From an uncultured Roseburia sp. (GTDB taxonomy: Bacteria; Bacillota; Clostridia; Lachnospirales; Lachnospiraceae): DNA of 27,484 nucleotides. Of this stretch, positions 14,293 through 23,121 are shown one piece after another. The position numbers were made by a program, and so were the translations under genes. The notes beneath the pieces are model-generated. The model saw nothing but the letters and a program-made list of their open reading frames with translations, was not told the DNA's origin and did not search any database. Each line of letters starts with the position of its first letter. Within the stretch, counting starts at the first letter, position 1. Where the stretch lies: NCBI GenBank assembly GCA_900550935.1, contig URUD01000040.1, positions 1-27,484 of the forward strand. The letters run 5' to 3'.

Positions 14293-17200
14293 ATGAGCAA
14301 CGTAAGACGTGTATATGTAGAGAAAAAACCGGAATTTGCGATCAATGCAAAAGGACTTTTTGCAGAGATCAAAAGCTATCTGGGGATCAAGGGCGTAACA
14401 AAAGTCCGTGAACTGGTTCGCTATGATGTGGAAAACATTTCTGATGAAATTTATAAAAAGGCACTGGTAACCGTATTTTCAGAGCCACCGGTAGATGATA
14501 TCTATGAGGAAGAGTTTGATTTAAACGGTGGAAAAGCATTTTCCGTAGAGTTCCTTCCGGGACAGTTCGATCAGAGAGCCGATTCTGCAGAGCAGTGTGT
14601 AAAACTTCTGGATGAGAACGAGGAACCGTTGATCCGTACAGCGGTAACTTATGTGATAGAGGGCGAGATCTCCGACGAGGAGCTGGCTGCCATTAAGAAA
14701 CACTGTATCAATCCGGTCGATTCCCGCGAGACAGGCTTAAAGAAACCAGAGACTCTGGTACAGAAATTCGAGGAGCCGGAAGACGTTAAGACATTTGATG
14801 GATTTTCTGATATGCCGGAGCAGGCACTACGTGAATTATATGATTCATTAAACCTTGCCATGACATTTAAGGATTTCCTTCATATCCAGAATTATTTCAA
14901 AAATGACGAACACCGCAATCCGACCATGACAGAGATCCGCGTACTGGATACCTACTGGTCCGATCACTGCCGTCACACAACATTCTCTACCGAGTTAAAG
15001 GATGTAACATTCGAGGATGGATATTATGCAGCCCCGATGAAAGAAACCTACGGGGATTATCTTGCTACACATAAAAACTTATATGCCGGCAGAGATGACA
15101 AATTTGTATGTCTGATGGATCTGGCATTGATGGCAATGAAGCGTCTCAAAAAAGAGGGAAAACTGCAGGATCAGGAAGAGTCTGATGAGATCAATGCCTG
15201 CTCGATTGTTGTTCCGGTGGAAGTAGACGGAAAAACAGAGGAGTGGCTGGTAAACTTTAAAAACGAAACACACAACCATCCGACCGAGATCGAGCCGTTT
15301 GGTGGTGCGGCAACCTGTTTAGGTGGTGCGATCCGTGACCCGTTGTCAGGACGTACTTATGTATATCAGGCTATGCGTGTGACCGGAGCCGCTGATCCGA
15401 CCGTTCCGGTAAAAGATACCATAGAAGGAAAGCTGCCACAGAAGAAACTCGTACGTGAAGCAGCACATGGATACAGTTCTTATGGTAACCAGATTGGACT
15501 TGCAACCGGTTATGTCAAAGAGATCTATCATCCAAATTATGTGGCAAAACGTATGGAGATCGGTGCTGTATTAGGTGCAGCTCCAAGACGTGCCGTACAG
15601 AGACTGACTTCCGACCCGGGGGATATCATCATCCTGTTGGGAGGAAGAACCGGACGTGACGGAATCGGTGGTGCGACCGGATCTTCCAAAGCACACAACA
15701 CAGAGTCAACAGCTGTCTGCGGTGCAGAGGTACAGAAAGGTAATCCGCCAACCGAGCGTAAGATCCAGAGATTATTCCGCAGAGAAGAAGTGGCTCATAT
15801 CATCAAAAAATGTAATGACTTTGGTGCAGGCGGTGTATCCGTTGCGATTGGTGAACTTGCAGACGGCTTAAGAGTACAGCTTGACAAAGTGCCAAAGAAA
15901 TATGCAGGTCTGGACGGAACCGAGATCGCCATTTCTGAATCACAGGAACGTATGGCGGTAGTAGTTGCACCGGAAGATGTAAAGACATTCTTAGGCTATG
16001 CCGCTGAGGAAAACTTAGAGGCAGTCGAGGTAGCAGTTGTAACCGAAGAGCCAAGACTGGTATTAGAGTGGAGAGGCAAAAAGATCGTTGACATTTCCCG
16101 TGCATTCTTAGACACCAACGGTGCGCATCAGGAGACATCCGTTGCAGTGGAGATGCCAAAGAAAGAAGACAATTATTTTAACAAGATCGCAACGAAAAAA
16201 GTTGCAGAGGCAGTTGAAAAAGGCGATATCAAAGAGGCATGGTTAGAAGAACTTGCTGATTTAAATGTCTGCTCACAGAAAGGTCTGGTGGAGCGTTTCG
16301 ATGGTTCCATCGGAGCAGGAAGTGTTTACATGCCTTTTGGTGGTAAATATCAGCTCACAGAGACACAGTCTATGGTAGCAAAACTTCCGGTCATGAAAGG
16401 AAAAACAGACACCGTGACTATGATGTCCTACGGCTTTGACCCATATCTGTCAAGCTGGAGCCCATACCATGGAGCCGTTTATGCAGTCCTTGAGTCACTT
16501 TCCCGTATTGTGACAGCAGGTGGTGATTACAGCAAAGTGCGTTTCACCTTCCAGGAGTACTTCCGCAGAATGAGCGAAGATCCGAAACGCTGGAGCCAGC
16601 CATTTGCAGCACTGCTCGGTGCATACAATGCACAGATCGGATTTGGACTTCCTTCCATCGGAGGAAAAGACTCCATGTCCGGTACATTCAACGATATCGA
16701 TGTACCACCGACACTGGTTTCCTTTGCTGTTGATGTTGCAAAAGAAAAAGATATCATTACACCGGAATTAAAAGCAGTTGGAGACCAGCTGATGCTGTTT
16801 TCCATTGAAAAAGACGAGTATGATCTGCCGGTTTATGCACAGGTCATGAAATTATACGATACCATCCATACACTGATCGGAGAGGGTGCAATCTGCTCCG
16901 CATACGCACTGGACGGAAAAGGTCTTGCAGCAGCACTCAGCAAGATGGCATTCGGAAACAGACTCGGTGTGACCGTAAGCGATGAAGTATCTGCAGAGGC
17001 ATTGTTTGCACCGGGATTTGGTAACATCGTAGCAGAAGTTCCGGTAGAGAAAGTCGGAAAAGTACGTGATGTACTCGCTGCAGCAGGACTTGCCGGAAAT
17101 GAGCAGTTAGTCGGATGGGTCAATGAAGAAGAATGCTTCGTTTACGGCACAATGAAATTATCATTAGATCAGGCACTTACTGCATGGACCAATACGCTTG

Positions 17201-18096
17201 AAAAAGTATTCCCGACCCGCGCAACGGACGATAAGGAAGAAGTAAAAACAGACGTATACAAGACTGAGCAGATCTATGTCTGCAAACATAAAGTTGCAAA
17301 ACCAACCGTATTTATTCCGGTATTCCCGGGAACCAACTGCGAGTACGACAGTGCAAAAGCATTTGAGCGCGCAGGTGCAGACACGATCGTAAAGGTATTT
17401 AAAAACTTAAACGCAGAGGATATCCGTGAGTCTGTCGATGAATTTACAAAAGCGATCGACCAGGCACAGATCATCATGTTCCCAGGCGGATTTTCTGCAG
17501 GAGATGAGCCGGAAGGTTCTGCAAAATTCTTTGCAACCGCATTCCGTAATGCAAAGATGACCGAGGCAGTCATGAAACTGTTAAATGAGAGAGATGGTCT
17601 TGCACTTGGTATCTGTAACGGTTTCCAGGCACTGATCAAATTAGGACTGGTTCCATATGGAGAGATCCGTCCACAGACCGCGGACTCACCGACTCTGACC
17701 TACAACACGATCGGACGTCACATCAGTAAGATGGTATACACCAAAGTGGTAACAAACAAATCCCCATGGCTGGCACAGGCAGAAGTTGGAAAGACATACT
17801 GCAACCCGGCTTCCCACGGAGAGGGACGTTTTGTTGCACCGAAGGAGTGGTTAGACAAGCTGTTCGCAAATGGTCAGGTGGCAACCCAGTATGTCAACGA
17901 GAACGGAGTTCCGACCATGGATGAAGAGTGGAATGTCAATGGTTCCTACTGTGCGATCGAGGGTATCACAAGCCCGGATGGACGTGTACTTGGAAAGATG
18001 GCACATTCCGAGCGCCGTGACAGAAGCGTAGCGATCAATATCTACGGAGAACAGGATCTGAAACTGTTCGAGTCCGGAGTGGCTTACTTTAAATAG
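14293..18096 (+). CDS. purL: Phosphoribosylformylglycinamidine synthase, long fused form
   Basis: This 1267-residue FGAM synthase carries out the fourth step of purine synthesis: FGAR, glutamine and ATP give FGAM. ATG 14293 follows GGAGG by 7 bases; upstream in-frame ATGs at 14239/14242 lack a site. The N-terminal region is PurS-like. The synthetase core has DHCRHTTF, FKNETHNHPTEIEPFGGAAT and GGRTGRDGIGGATGSS; a second half has GGKDSM. The C-terminal class I glutaminase (from about 1010, FIPVFPGTNCEYD) has Cys1108 in LGICNGFQ, and His1238 and Glu1240 in AHSERR, the full triad. This matches the single-chain form of E. coli and many Clostridia, so no separate purS or purQ is needed. It is monocistronic, divergent from the LysR-type gene and followed by a terminator. 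Confidence 0.97.
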   Translation: MSNVRRVYVEKKPEFAINAKGLFAEIKSYLGIKGVTKVRELVRYDVENISDEIYKKALVTVFSEPPVDDIYEEEFDLNGGKAFSVEFLPGQFDQRADSAEQCVKLLDENEEPLIRTAVTYVIEGEISDEELAAIKKHCINPVDSRETGLKKPETLVQKFEEPEDVKTFDGFSDMPEQALRELYDSLNLAMTFKDFLHIQNYFKNDEHRNPTMTEIRVLDTYWSDHCRHTTFSTELKDVTFEDGYYAAPMKETYGDYLATHKNLYAGRDDKFVCLMDLALMAMKRLKKEGKLQDQEESDEINACSIVVPVEVDGKTEEWLVNFKNETHNHPTEIEPFGGAATCLGGAIRDPLSGRTYVYQAMRVTGAADPTVPVKDTIEGKLPQKKLVREAAHGYSSYGNQIGLATGYVKEIYHPNYVAKRMEIGAVLGAAPRRAVQRLTSDPGDIIILLGGRTGRDGIGGATGSSKAHNTESTAVCGAEVQKGNPPTERKIQRLFRREEVAHIIKKCNDFGAGGVSVAIGELADGLRVQLDKVPKKYAGLDGTEIAISESQERMAVVVAPEDVKTFLGYAAEENLEAVEVAVVTEEPRLVLEWRGKKIVDISRAFLDTNGAHQETSVAVEMPKKEDNYFNKIATKKVAEAVEKGDIKEAWLEELADLNVCSQKGLVERFDGSIGAGSVYMPFGGKYQLTETQSMVAKLPVMKGKTDTVTMMSYGFDPYLSSWSPYHGAVYAVLESLSRIVTAGGDYSKVRFTFQEYFRRMSEDPKRWSQPFAALLGAYNAQIGFGLPSIGGKDSMSGTFNDIDVPPTLVSFAVDVAKEKDIITPELKAVGDQLMLFSIEKDEYDLPVYAQVMKLYDTIHTLIGEGAICSAYALDGKGLAAALSKMAFGNRLGVTVSDEVSAEALFAPGFGNIVAEVPVEKVGKVRDVLAAAGLAGNEQLVGWVNEEECFVYGTMKLSLDQALTAWTNTLEKVFPTRATDDKEEVKTDVYKTEQIYVCKHKVAKPTVFIPVFPGTNCEYDSAKAFERAGADTIVKVFKNLNAEDIRESVDEFTKAIDQAQIIMFPGGFSAGDEPEGSAKFFATAFRNAKMTEAVMKLLNERDGLALGICNGFQALIKLGLVPYGEIRPQTADSPTLTYNTIGRHISKMVYTKVVTNKSPWLAQAEVGKTYCNPASHGEGRFVAPKEWLDKLFANGQVATQYVNENGVPTMDEEWNVNGSYCAIEGITSPDGRVLGKMAHSERRDRSVAINIYGEQDLKLFESGVAYFK

Positions 18097-18112
18097 AAAA
18101 TAAAGCCTGGAA

Positions 18113-18160
18113 AAAGAACTTGCAGAGAGAAGAAATTCTTTTTGCAAGGTCTTTTCATTT
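18113..18160 (+). terminator. Intrinsic terminator after purL
   Basis: AAAGAACTTGCA (18113-18124) pairs with TGCAAGGTCTTT (18143-18154) with one mismatch. An inner AGAA/TTCT stem extends it, and TTTTCATTT follows. Confidence 0.75.
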
Positions 18161-18205
18161 CTATTGCATTTGCAGATTGTTTTTGGCAAATTGTATAAAA
18201 GTAGA

Positions 18206-18234
18206 TTGCATTTCTAGTACAAAAGTGCTAGTAT
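18206..18234 (+). promoter_or_regulatory. Promoter of the Fn3 protein, with inverted repeat in the spacer
   Basis: -35 TTGCAT (18206-18211), 17 bases, -10 TAGTAT (18229-18234) with an upstream TGn. The spacer carries CTAGTAC-AAAA-GTGCTAG (18214-18231), an inverted repeat with one mismatch that runs into the -10. This is a natural place for a repressor or activator to bind. Confidence 0.5.
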
Positions 18235-18318
18235 GGAAACTGCCTGTCGATATCATAAAGTAAAGTGTTAATTTACTACAGTATAGACAAGTGGAATTGT
18301 TTGAGAGGAGAAATGAGT

Positions 18319-21300
18319 ATGAAAAAGCATGGCATTAGTACACGCATAGGAGCAGTTATTCTGGCAGCCAGCCTTGTGGCAGGAGATGCGTTACCAGCAT
18401 TTGCAGCACAGGCAGCGGGGACAGAGCCCGGCGCATCAACGGTAGAAAACAAAAATGCAGATATATCTGCAGCAGATACATCTGCAACAGAAGTATCAGA
18501 GACGGAAGCCGTAGAGGAAACTGAGACATCAGAGGCGGAAGCCGTGGAGGAAACTGAGACATCAGAGACGGAGAGCATGGGGGAGACCGAGGCTGCTCTG
18601 GAAACGGAAACGACTGAAAGCGAAGAGGAAACAGAAGCCGAGACTGCTCTGGAAACCGAGGCAAGTGAGCAGATAGAAGATACGGAAGAGGCAACCGGGG
18701 ATGACACTATCTTTGGAGATGAAGCAGGGGTATCTACAGTAATCGGTTTAAAAGGACAGAAAGCGGTAGATGGCAGCTTCTTAAGTGATGACGGCAATAT
18801 AAAGAAAGATTATTCTTATGTAAATAAGGCAATCAGTAATGATAATTACATTCTGGTGGGAGGATGCATTGATGACTGGAAAGATCCGGCAACCGGATTT
18901 TATAAATACATGGATACCTGTTATAGCATAGCCTACTATAGCAATCATGAATGTATGCTTGGCAGCAAGGTAGTAAAGGTGTTTCAAAACCAACTGGAAA
19001 AAGATCCGGCAACCGGATTTTATGTGGTGGATGGAGTCTATTACAGTGACTGTAAACGCAATATAAGCGGTGCAAATGGGCATTCTTATTATGTGATAGA
19101 AAATAATCAGGTAGATGTACTGGGAGAAATTTCCGTATCGGATACACAGGATGCGGATGCAGCCGCAAGGGAAATATATGGGAAAAAGATAGCAGATGCG
19201 GACGCTTCTGTAAGATATTATGAGGCAAATGGAAAGGACTATACAGAAGTTTTAACACAACCTGTTTCAGATGGAAAATATGTGGTATATGCATATCGGT
19301 CAGATGAAATTTCCTTTACCAGACATCATCAGAAACTGACCTGGAAGTCTGTTTCCAATGAAACAGAGATCGAACAGAATGGAAAACTGTACTATATCGG
19401 ATATCAGGTCAGAGTAAATGGAACAAATGAAAAACATATCCATGAGAGAAGCAGGATCTGTTATACCACAGCGGATGGACAGACATTCACACCAATGAAT
19501 GAATTTACGACAGAAGCAGTTTACTCCGCAGGGGATCAGAATCAGTATGAAGTAAGGGCAATTTATTACACTGCAACGCAGACGGTACGAACGGATAAAA
19601 ATGGGGATGCCGGCTATCTGACCACCTATGAGATCGCAAAGACAGGAGAATGGTCGGCTGCCTTTGGCTATACAAGTGAGGGAGAATTACAGGAAGCACC
19701 GGCTGTAACGAATCTGACGGGGATCAGAAAGCACAATACCGTAGAGCTAAACTGGGATGAAGTGCCGGAAGCCACCAGTTATTATGTTTACAACATTTCC
19801 TCTGATCAGGAATTAGCACTTACGGATGCAGACTGGAATAAGGCAGATTATACGAGTACCTCAAATACGTATATGACCTTTTCTTTGAAGAATAAATACA
19901 ATTATTACCGTGTAAAGACCTATATCGGCTACGCCAATGATACCTATAAGCAGGGTGCTGGAAGACTATCCGATGTAGTAACGATGGTAGCGGAGGAGAC
20001 GGACAGTCTGGCAGTTCCGGTAACCGGTCTTCGGGTAGAAGCAATGACGGACGGAGATTACAGATTAAACTGGGATGAACTTTCTTCTGACACAGATGTG
20101 TATCTCTACTATTCGACCGATCAGAATGCGTTTTCAAATGGTGCTTATCTGCTAGATCTGATCGATGCGGAAGGTACTTATGTAGACAGTGCTTACAGAG
20201 GCACGACAAAGACGGTGCCTTATAAGAGTGATTATGCGGTGCAGGATGCATACAACATAGCAAAGAAGAAAGTAACCCTGAAAAGAAAATATGATGGAGA
20301 TGAAGGGACCGGGAGTGGAGTTTTAATCAGTGTTCCTGCAGGTAAAACTTATTATTTTGTAGCAGTGACCGTTTCCGAAAAAAATCACAATGTAGATCGT
20401 TCCGCTACGACCCCGTATGTGGGAAGCAGAATAAATGGGGACCACGAAGAGGTAGTTGTAAAATATGGTAATTACAATGACGTTGCTGTATCAGAAATGG
20501 TCAGTGCAACCGGTACTTTGTCCAAGCCGAAAAAACCTGCTACCAAATCAGAAAAAAACAGCATTACCATGACGTTTACGAAGCAGTCCGGTGTAACCGG
20601 TTATGAGATCTATAAGAAAAATAAGAAGGGAAAATATAAAAAACTCACAACGACGACATCCAGACAGTATGTGGACAAAAATTTAAAAACAAATACGACT
20701 TACAGCTATAAGGCAAGAGCTTATGTTTATAACACGGTGACCAGAGAAAAAGTATACAGTGATTATGTTGCATTTTCCGCTGAGACAAGCACAAATAACT
20801 ATATTGATGTGACAGCTGCTATGACAGGCAAAAATGCAGTGAAATTAAAATGGACGAAGGTAGCAGGTGCAGCAAAGTACGAAATCTACCGGAGTTCTAC
20901 CGAATCGGTGGATGATGTTTACTCCGTATTGAACCGGAGTGCGATAAAATATGACGGATTAAAGAATAATGCAAAATGGAAACTGGTAAAAACCATTGGT
21001 AAGGCAAAGACCGTAAGCTATACGGATAAGAAACTGAATACGGGTGAAACTTACAGCTATGTTGTAGTGGCATATTATAAGGAAGGAAAGGTGACAAAAG
21101 CGATCAGTAACGGAGCATCCGTTGAAATGCAGATCGCTCCGCCAACCAATGTAAAAGCGGTATTGAGTGGCTCCAAAGTAAAAGTGACCTGGAGCAAAAA
21201 TGCTTATGCGAAGAAGTATGAAGTAAAATATACGAAGAGAGACAGCCAGGGAAAAGCAGTTACAGATGATCCGGTTGTTGTATCTACGAAGAAGACGACA

Positions 21301-22125
21301 GTAACCATTTCCGGTTTAACAACAGGGGAGTATCTGGATAATCTGCGGGTACGTGCTTTTGATGGAAAAAGATGGTCCTACTGGTCTTACTGGTCCAACA
21401 GCAGTAAAAACACTACCGTATGTCTGCCGGCAGTAAAAGGTGTGTCTGCGAAGAATGTAACCGTAAAAGGTGCGGATGGAAGCACGAGTACCAGGGTACA
21501 GGTAAGCTGGAAGGCAGTTCCGGGAGCAGCATACTACAGAGTATACTGGTCAACCAGTCCGGCGACAGAATATGATAAGGACAGAAAAATATATGGCTAT
21601 AAAAATCTGGAGGGTTATTACGGCGAAAATCTGGTGGCAAAAGAGAGCAACCAGGATGAGGGGTACAACAATACGGTACATTATACGGAGTACAAAGGAC
21701 AATCCGGCACCATTGTTGGGACGAACGTGATCGATTATGGACAGTTACAGACGGGTGTAACCTATTACTATTTCGTAAAGGCGTATACGGAGAATGGAAG
21801 AGTCGTTTCCGCAGGATATGCAAACAGAGGCGCAGCCGTTACCTTTGGTGCAACTCCAGGCATCAGGAGCGCAAAGGCAAAAGGTGGAAAAGTAACCGTT
21901 TCTATCAACAAAGTAGCCGGTGCCAGGAAATATGTGGTATATCGTTCTACTAAGAAGAACAAAGGCTTCGTTGCAGTCGGAACAACCAGGAAAACTTCTT
22001 ATGTAGATAAGAAAGTAAAGAAAGGTAAGACATACTACTATAAAGTAGCTGCAGTCGGAACCAACGCATTACAGGCAGACTTTGAGACGGGAATGTCTTC
22101 CGCAGTAAAAGTAAAAGCAAAATAA
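18319..22125 (+). CDS. Large secreted multi-Fn3 surface protein
   Basis: This is a 1268-residue exported protein. ATG 18319 is chosen because AGAGGAG (18304-18310) is 8 bases upstream; ATG 18313 is too close to it. A signal peptide runs to AFAAQAAG (about residue 30-34). A very acidic Glu/Thr/Ser-rich stretch (about 45-135) follows, with 11-residue repeats of the ETEAVEETETS type. A unique region (about 140-450) holds two KDPATGFY motifs 40 residues apart. About seven fibronectin-type-III-like modules then start near residues 460, 564, 734, 828, 940, 1036 and 1178, with the usual VxLxW, YxIYR and YxYxVxAY strands. There is no LPXTG, transmembrane tail or enzyme motif. Role likely in adhesion or polymer binding at the surface, by inference only. 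It is a single gene between two terminators. Confidence 0.8.
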   Translation: MKKHGISTRIGAVILAASLVAGDALPAFAAQAAGTEPGASTVENKNADISAADTSATEVSETEAVEETETSEAEAVEETETSETESMGETEAALETETTESEEETEAETALETEASEQIEDTEEATGDDTIFGDEAGVSTVIGLKGQKAVDGSFLSDDGNIKKDYSYVNKAISNDNYILVGGCIDDWKDPATGFYKYMDTCYSIAYYSNHECMLGSKVVKVFQNQLEKDPATGFYVVDGVYYSDCKRNISGANGHSYYVIENNQVDVLGEISVSDTQDADAAAREIYGKKIADADASVRYYEANGKDYTEVLTQPVSDGKYVVYAYRSDEISFTRHHQKLTWKSVSNETEIEQNGKLYYIGYQVRVNGTNEKHIHERSRICYTTADGQTFTPMNEFTTEAVYSAGDQNQYEVRAIYYTATQTVRTDKNGDAGYLTTYEIAKTGEWSAAFGYTSEGELQEAPAVTNLTGIRKHNTVELNWDEVPEATSYYVYNISSDQELALTDADWNKADYTSTSNTYMTFSLKNKYNYYRVKTYIGYANDTYKQGAGRLSDVVTMVAEETDSLAVPVTGLRVEAMTDGDYRLNWDELSSDTDVYLYYSTDQNAFSNGAYLLDLIDAEGTYVDSAYRGTTKTVPYKSDYAVQDAYNIAKKKVTLKRKYDGDEGTGSGVLISVPAGKTYYFVAVTVSEKNHNVDRSATTPYVGSRINGDHEEVVVKYGNYNDVAVSEMVSATGTLSKPKKPATKSEKNSITMTFTKQSGVTGYEIYKKNKKGKYKKLTTTTSRQYVDKNLKTNTTYSYKARAYVYNTVTREKVYSDYVAFSAETSTNNYIDVTAAMTGKNAVKLKWTKVAGAAKYEIYRSSTESVDDVYSVLNRSAIKYDGLKNNAKWKLVKTIGKAKTVSYTDKKLNTGETYSYVVVAYYKEGKVTKAISNGASVEMQIAPPTNVKAVLSGSKVKVTWSKNAYAKKYEVKYTKRDSQGKAVTDDPVVVSTKKTTVTISGLTTGEYLDNLRVRAFDGKRWSYWSYWSNSSKNTTVCLPAVKGVSAKNVTVKGADGSTSTRVQVSWKAVPGAAYYRVYWSTSPATEYDKDRKIYGYKNLEGYYGENLVAKESNQDEGYNNTVHYTEYKGQSGTIVGTNVIDYGQLQTGVTYYYFVKAYTENGRVVSAGYANRGAAVTFGATPGIRSAKAKGGKVTVSINKVAGARKYVVYRSTKKNKGFVAVGTTRKTSYVDKKVKKGKTYYYKVAAVGTNALQADFETGMSSAVKVKAK
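18503..18568 (+). repeat. 33-bp repeat encoding an acidic 11-residue unit
   Basis: The unit beginning CGGAAGCC at 18503 recurs at 18536 with few changes, encoding ETEAVEETETS then EAEAVEETETS, with decayed copies after. It builds the acidic spacer behind the signal peptide. Confidence 0.7.
18880..19023 (+). repeat. 24-bp perfect direct repeat 120 bp apart
   Basis: AAAGATCCGGCAACCGG plus seven further identical bases occur at 18880-18903 and 19000-19023, in the same reading frame, each encoding KDPATGFY. Flanking residues are only loosely similar. Confidence 0.85.
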
Positions 22126-22158
22126 TAAAGTAATTGCAAAAAAAAACTTGCAATCCGT

Positions 22159-22206
22159 AAAAAAATCTGTTACAGTACTTGGTGCTGTATACAGATTTTT
22201 TTACTT
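22159..22206 (+). terminator. Intrinsic terminator after the Fn3 protein
   Basis: AATCTGTTACAGTAC pairs with GTGCTGTATACAGATT across a short loop with one bulge, flanked by A-run and T-run (TTTTTTTAC). Another inverted pair, ATTGCAA/TTGCAAT, precedes it near 22132-22154. Confidence 0.85.
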
Positions 22207-22233
22207 TTAAAGAGAATTCTGAAAAATAAAATA

Positions 22234-22274
22234 AGACAGTTCGTGACCATCCTGTCTATAAACAAAACTAGGGA
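22234..22274 (+). promoter_or_regulatory. preQ1-I riboswitch aptamer
   Basis: Stem P1 is AGACAG (22234-22239) with CTGTCT (22252-22257). The loop starts TTC and contains ACC, and the A-rich tail ATAAACAAAACTAGG follows. This closely follows the preQ1-I pattern (AGAGG, UUC loop with ACC, CCUCU, AUAAAAAACUAAGG in Bacillus). A hairpin (22278-22308) and a terminator (22315-22351) lie between it and the gene. Downstream genes are queuosine-salvage genes, which supports the call. Confidence 0.85.
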
Positions 22275-22314
22275 GTAACAGCAGTTGCAGTGTAGGTGCA
22301 ATGGCTGTGTTTGA

Positions 22315-22351
22315 GGTATCTGAATGGTCTTTGATTCAGGTATCTTTTTTT
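22315..22351 (+). terminator. Riboswitch expression-platform terminator
   Basis: GGTATCTGAAT (22315-22325) pairs with ATTCAGGTATC (22334-22344), 11 pairs with two wobbles, then seven T. It sits in the leader of the radical SAM gene after the preQ1 aptamer, so the switch should act by stopping transcription when the ligand is plentiful. A separate hairpin, ACAGC..TTGCA/TGCAA..GCTGT at 22278-22308, lies between. Confidence 0.75.
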
Positions 22352-22377
22352 GTTTTACAATGGGAAAAGAGGAAAAC

Positions 22378-23121
22378 ATGAGCCAGCAGACAAATTATAT
22401 CCGGTATAGCGTGATAACAGAAAAAAATCCAAGAGAGATCGTAATGCTCCGTGGCAGCGGATGCCGTTTTAAGCGGTGCAGGTTCTGTGATTATCATCTG
22501 GATTCTTCGAAAAATGAGGAAGAAAATTACGAGCTGAACCGGGAAGTGTTAAAAAAAGTAACCGGGCAGTATGGAAGTCTTGAAGTCATCAATTCCGGCA
22601 GTTTTTTGGAACTGGATGAAAAGACGATGGCAGAAATCGAGACAACCTGTCAGAAAAAGGGAATCCATACACTGCGGTTTGAAGTTCACTGGATGTACCG
22701 CGCGCATGTGGAAAAATGGCGCAGACATTTCAAAGAGCTGGGGATTACTCTGAAAATAAAAATGGGTGTGGAGACATTTGATGAGACATTCCGCAAAAAA
22801 GTATTTGATAAGGGAATGGAAGAAGCCACACCGGAGGAGATCGCAAAAGTGGCAGATGAAGTCTGCCTGCTGTTTGGGATCCATGGACAGACAAAAGAGA
22901 GCATGTCTTTTGATGTGGAAACAGGTCTTGCTTATTTTGAAAGAATTTGTATCAACATTATGGTGGAAAATACCACAGAAATTCACCCGGATGCAGACGT
23001 AATCCGATGTTTCAGGAAAAATATATATCCAAAATACAAAGACAATGTCAGAGTGGATATTTTAATGGAAAACACGGATTTCGGTGTCGGAGGGGTAGAA
23101 GAAGGAGCGAGAGAAGAATGA
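22378..23121 (+). CDS. queL: Radical SAM protein, probable queuine lyase QueL
   Basis: This is a 247-residue radical SAM-type enzyme. ATG 22378 follows AAGAGG. The cluster motif is Cys29-x4-Cys34-x2-Cys37 (GCRFKRCRFCDYH), one residue longer than the usual Cx3Cx2C. Later motifs include INSGSFLELD, RFEVHWMYR and KMGVETFDE. It is small, without accessory domains. The gene is under a preQ1-I riboswitch and overlaps a queuosine-precursor transporter by ATGA, the context described for QueL, which frees a 7-deazaguanine precursor from queuine in Clostridioides difficile. The QueL name rests on this context plus the family look, not on alignment. Another queuosine-salvage radical SAM activity is possible. 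No queuosine synthesis genes are adjacent. Confidence 0.7.
   Translation: MSQQTNYIRYSVITEKNPREIVMLRGSGCRFKRCRFCDYHLDSSKNEEENYELNREVLKKVTGQYGSLEVINSGSFLELDEKTMAEIETTCQKKGIHTLRFEVHWMYRAHVEKWRRHFKELGITLKIKMGVETFDETFRKKVFDKGMEEATPEEIAKVADEVCLLFGIHGQTKESMSFDVETGLAYFERICINIMVENTTEIHPDADVIRCFRKNIYPKYKDNVRVDILMENTDFGVGGVEEGAREE

Noticed and set aside
18276..18797. Open minus-strand frame of 173 codons opposite the start of the Fn3 protein
   Set aside because: It is an antisense shadow of the Glu/Thr-rich repeats, has low-complexity Ser/Val composition and no ribosome binding site.
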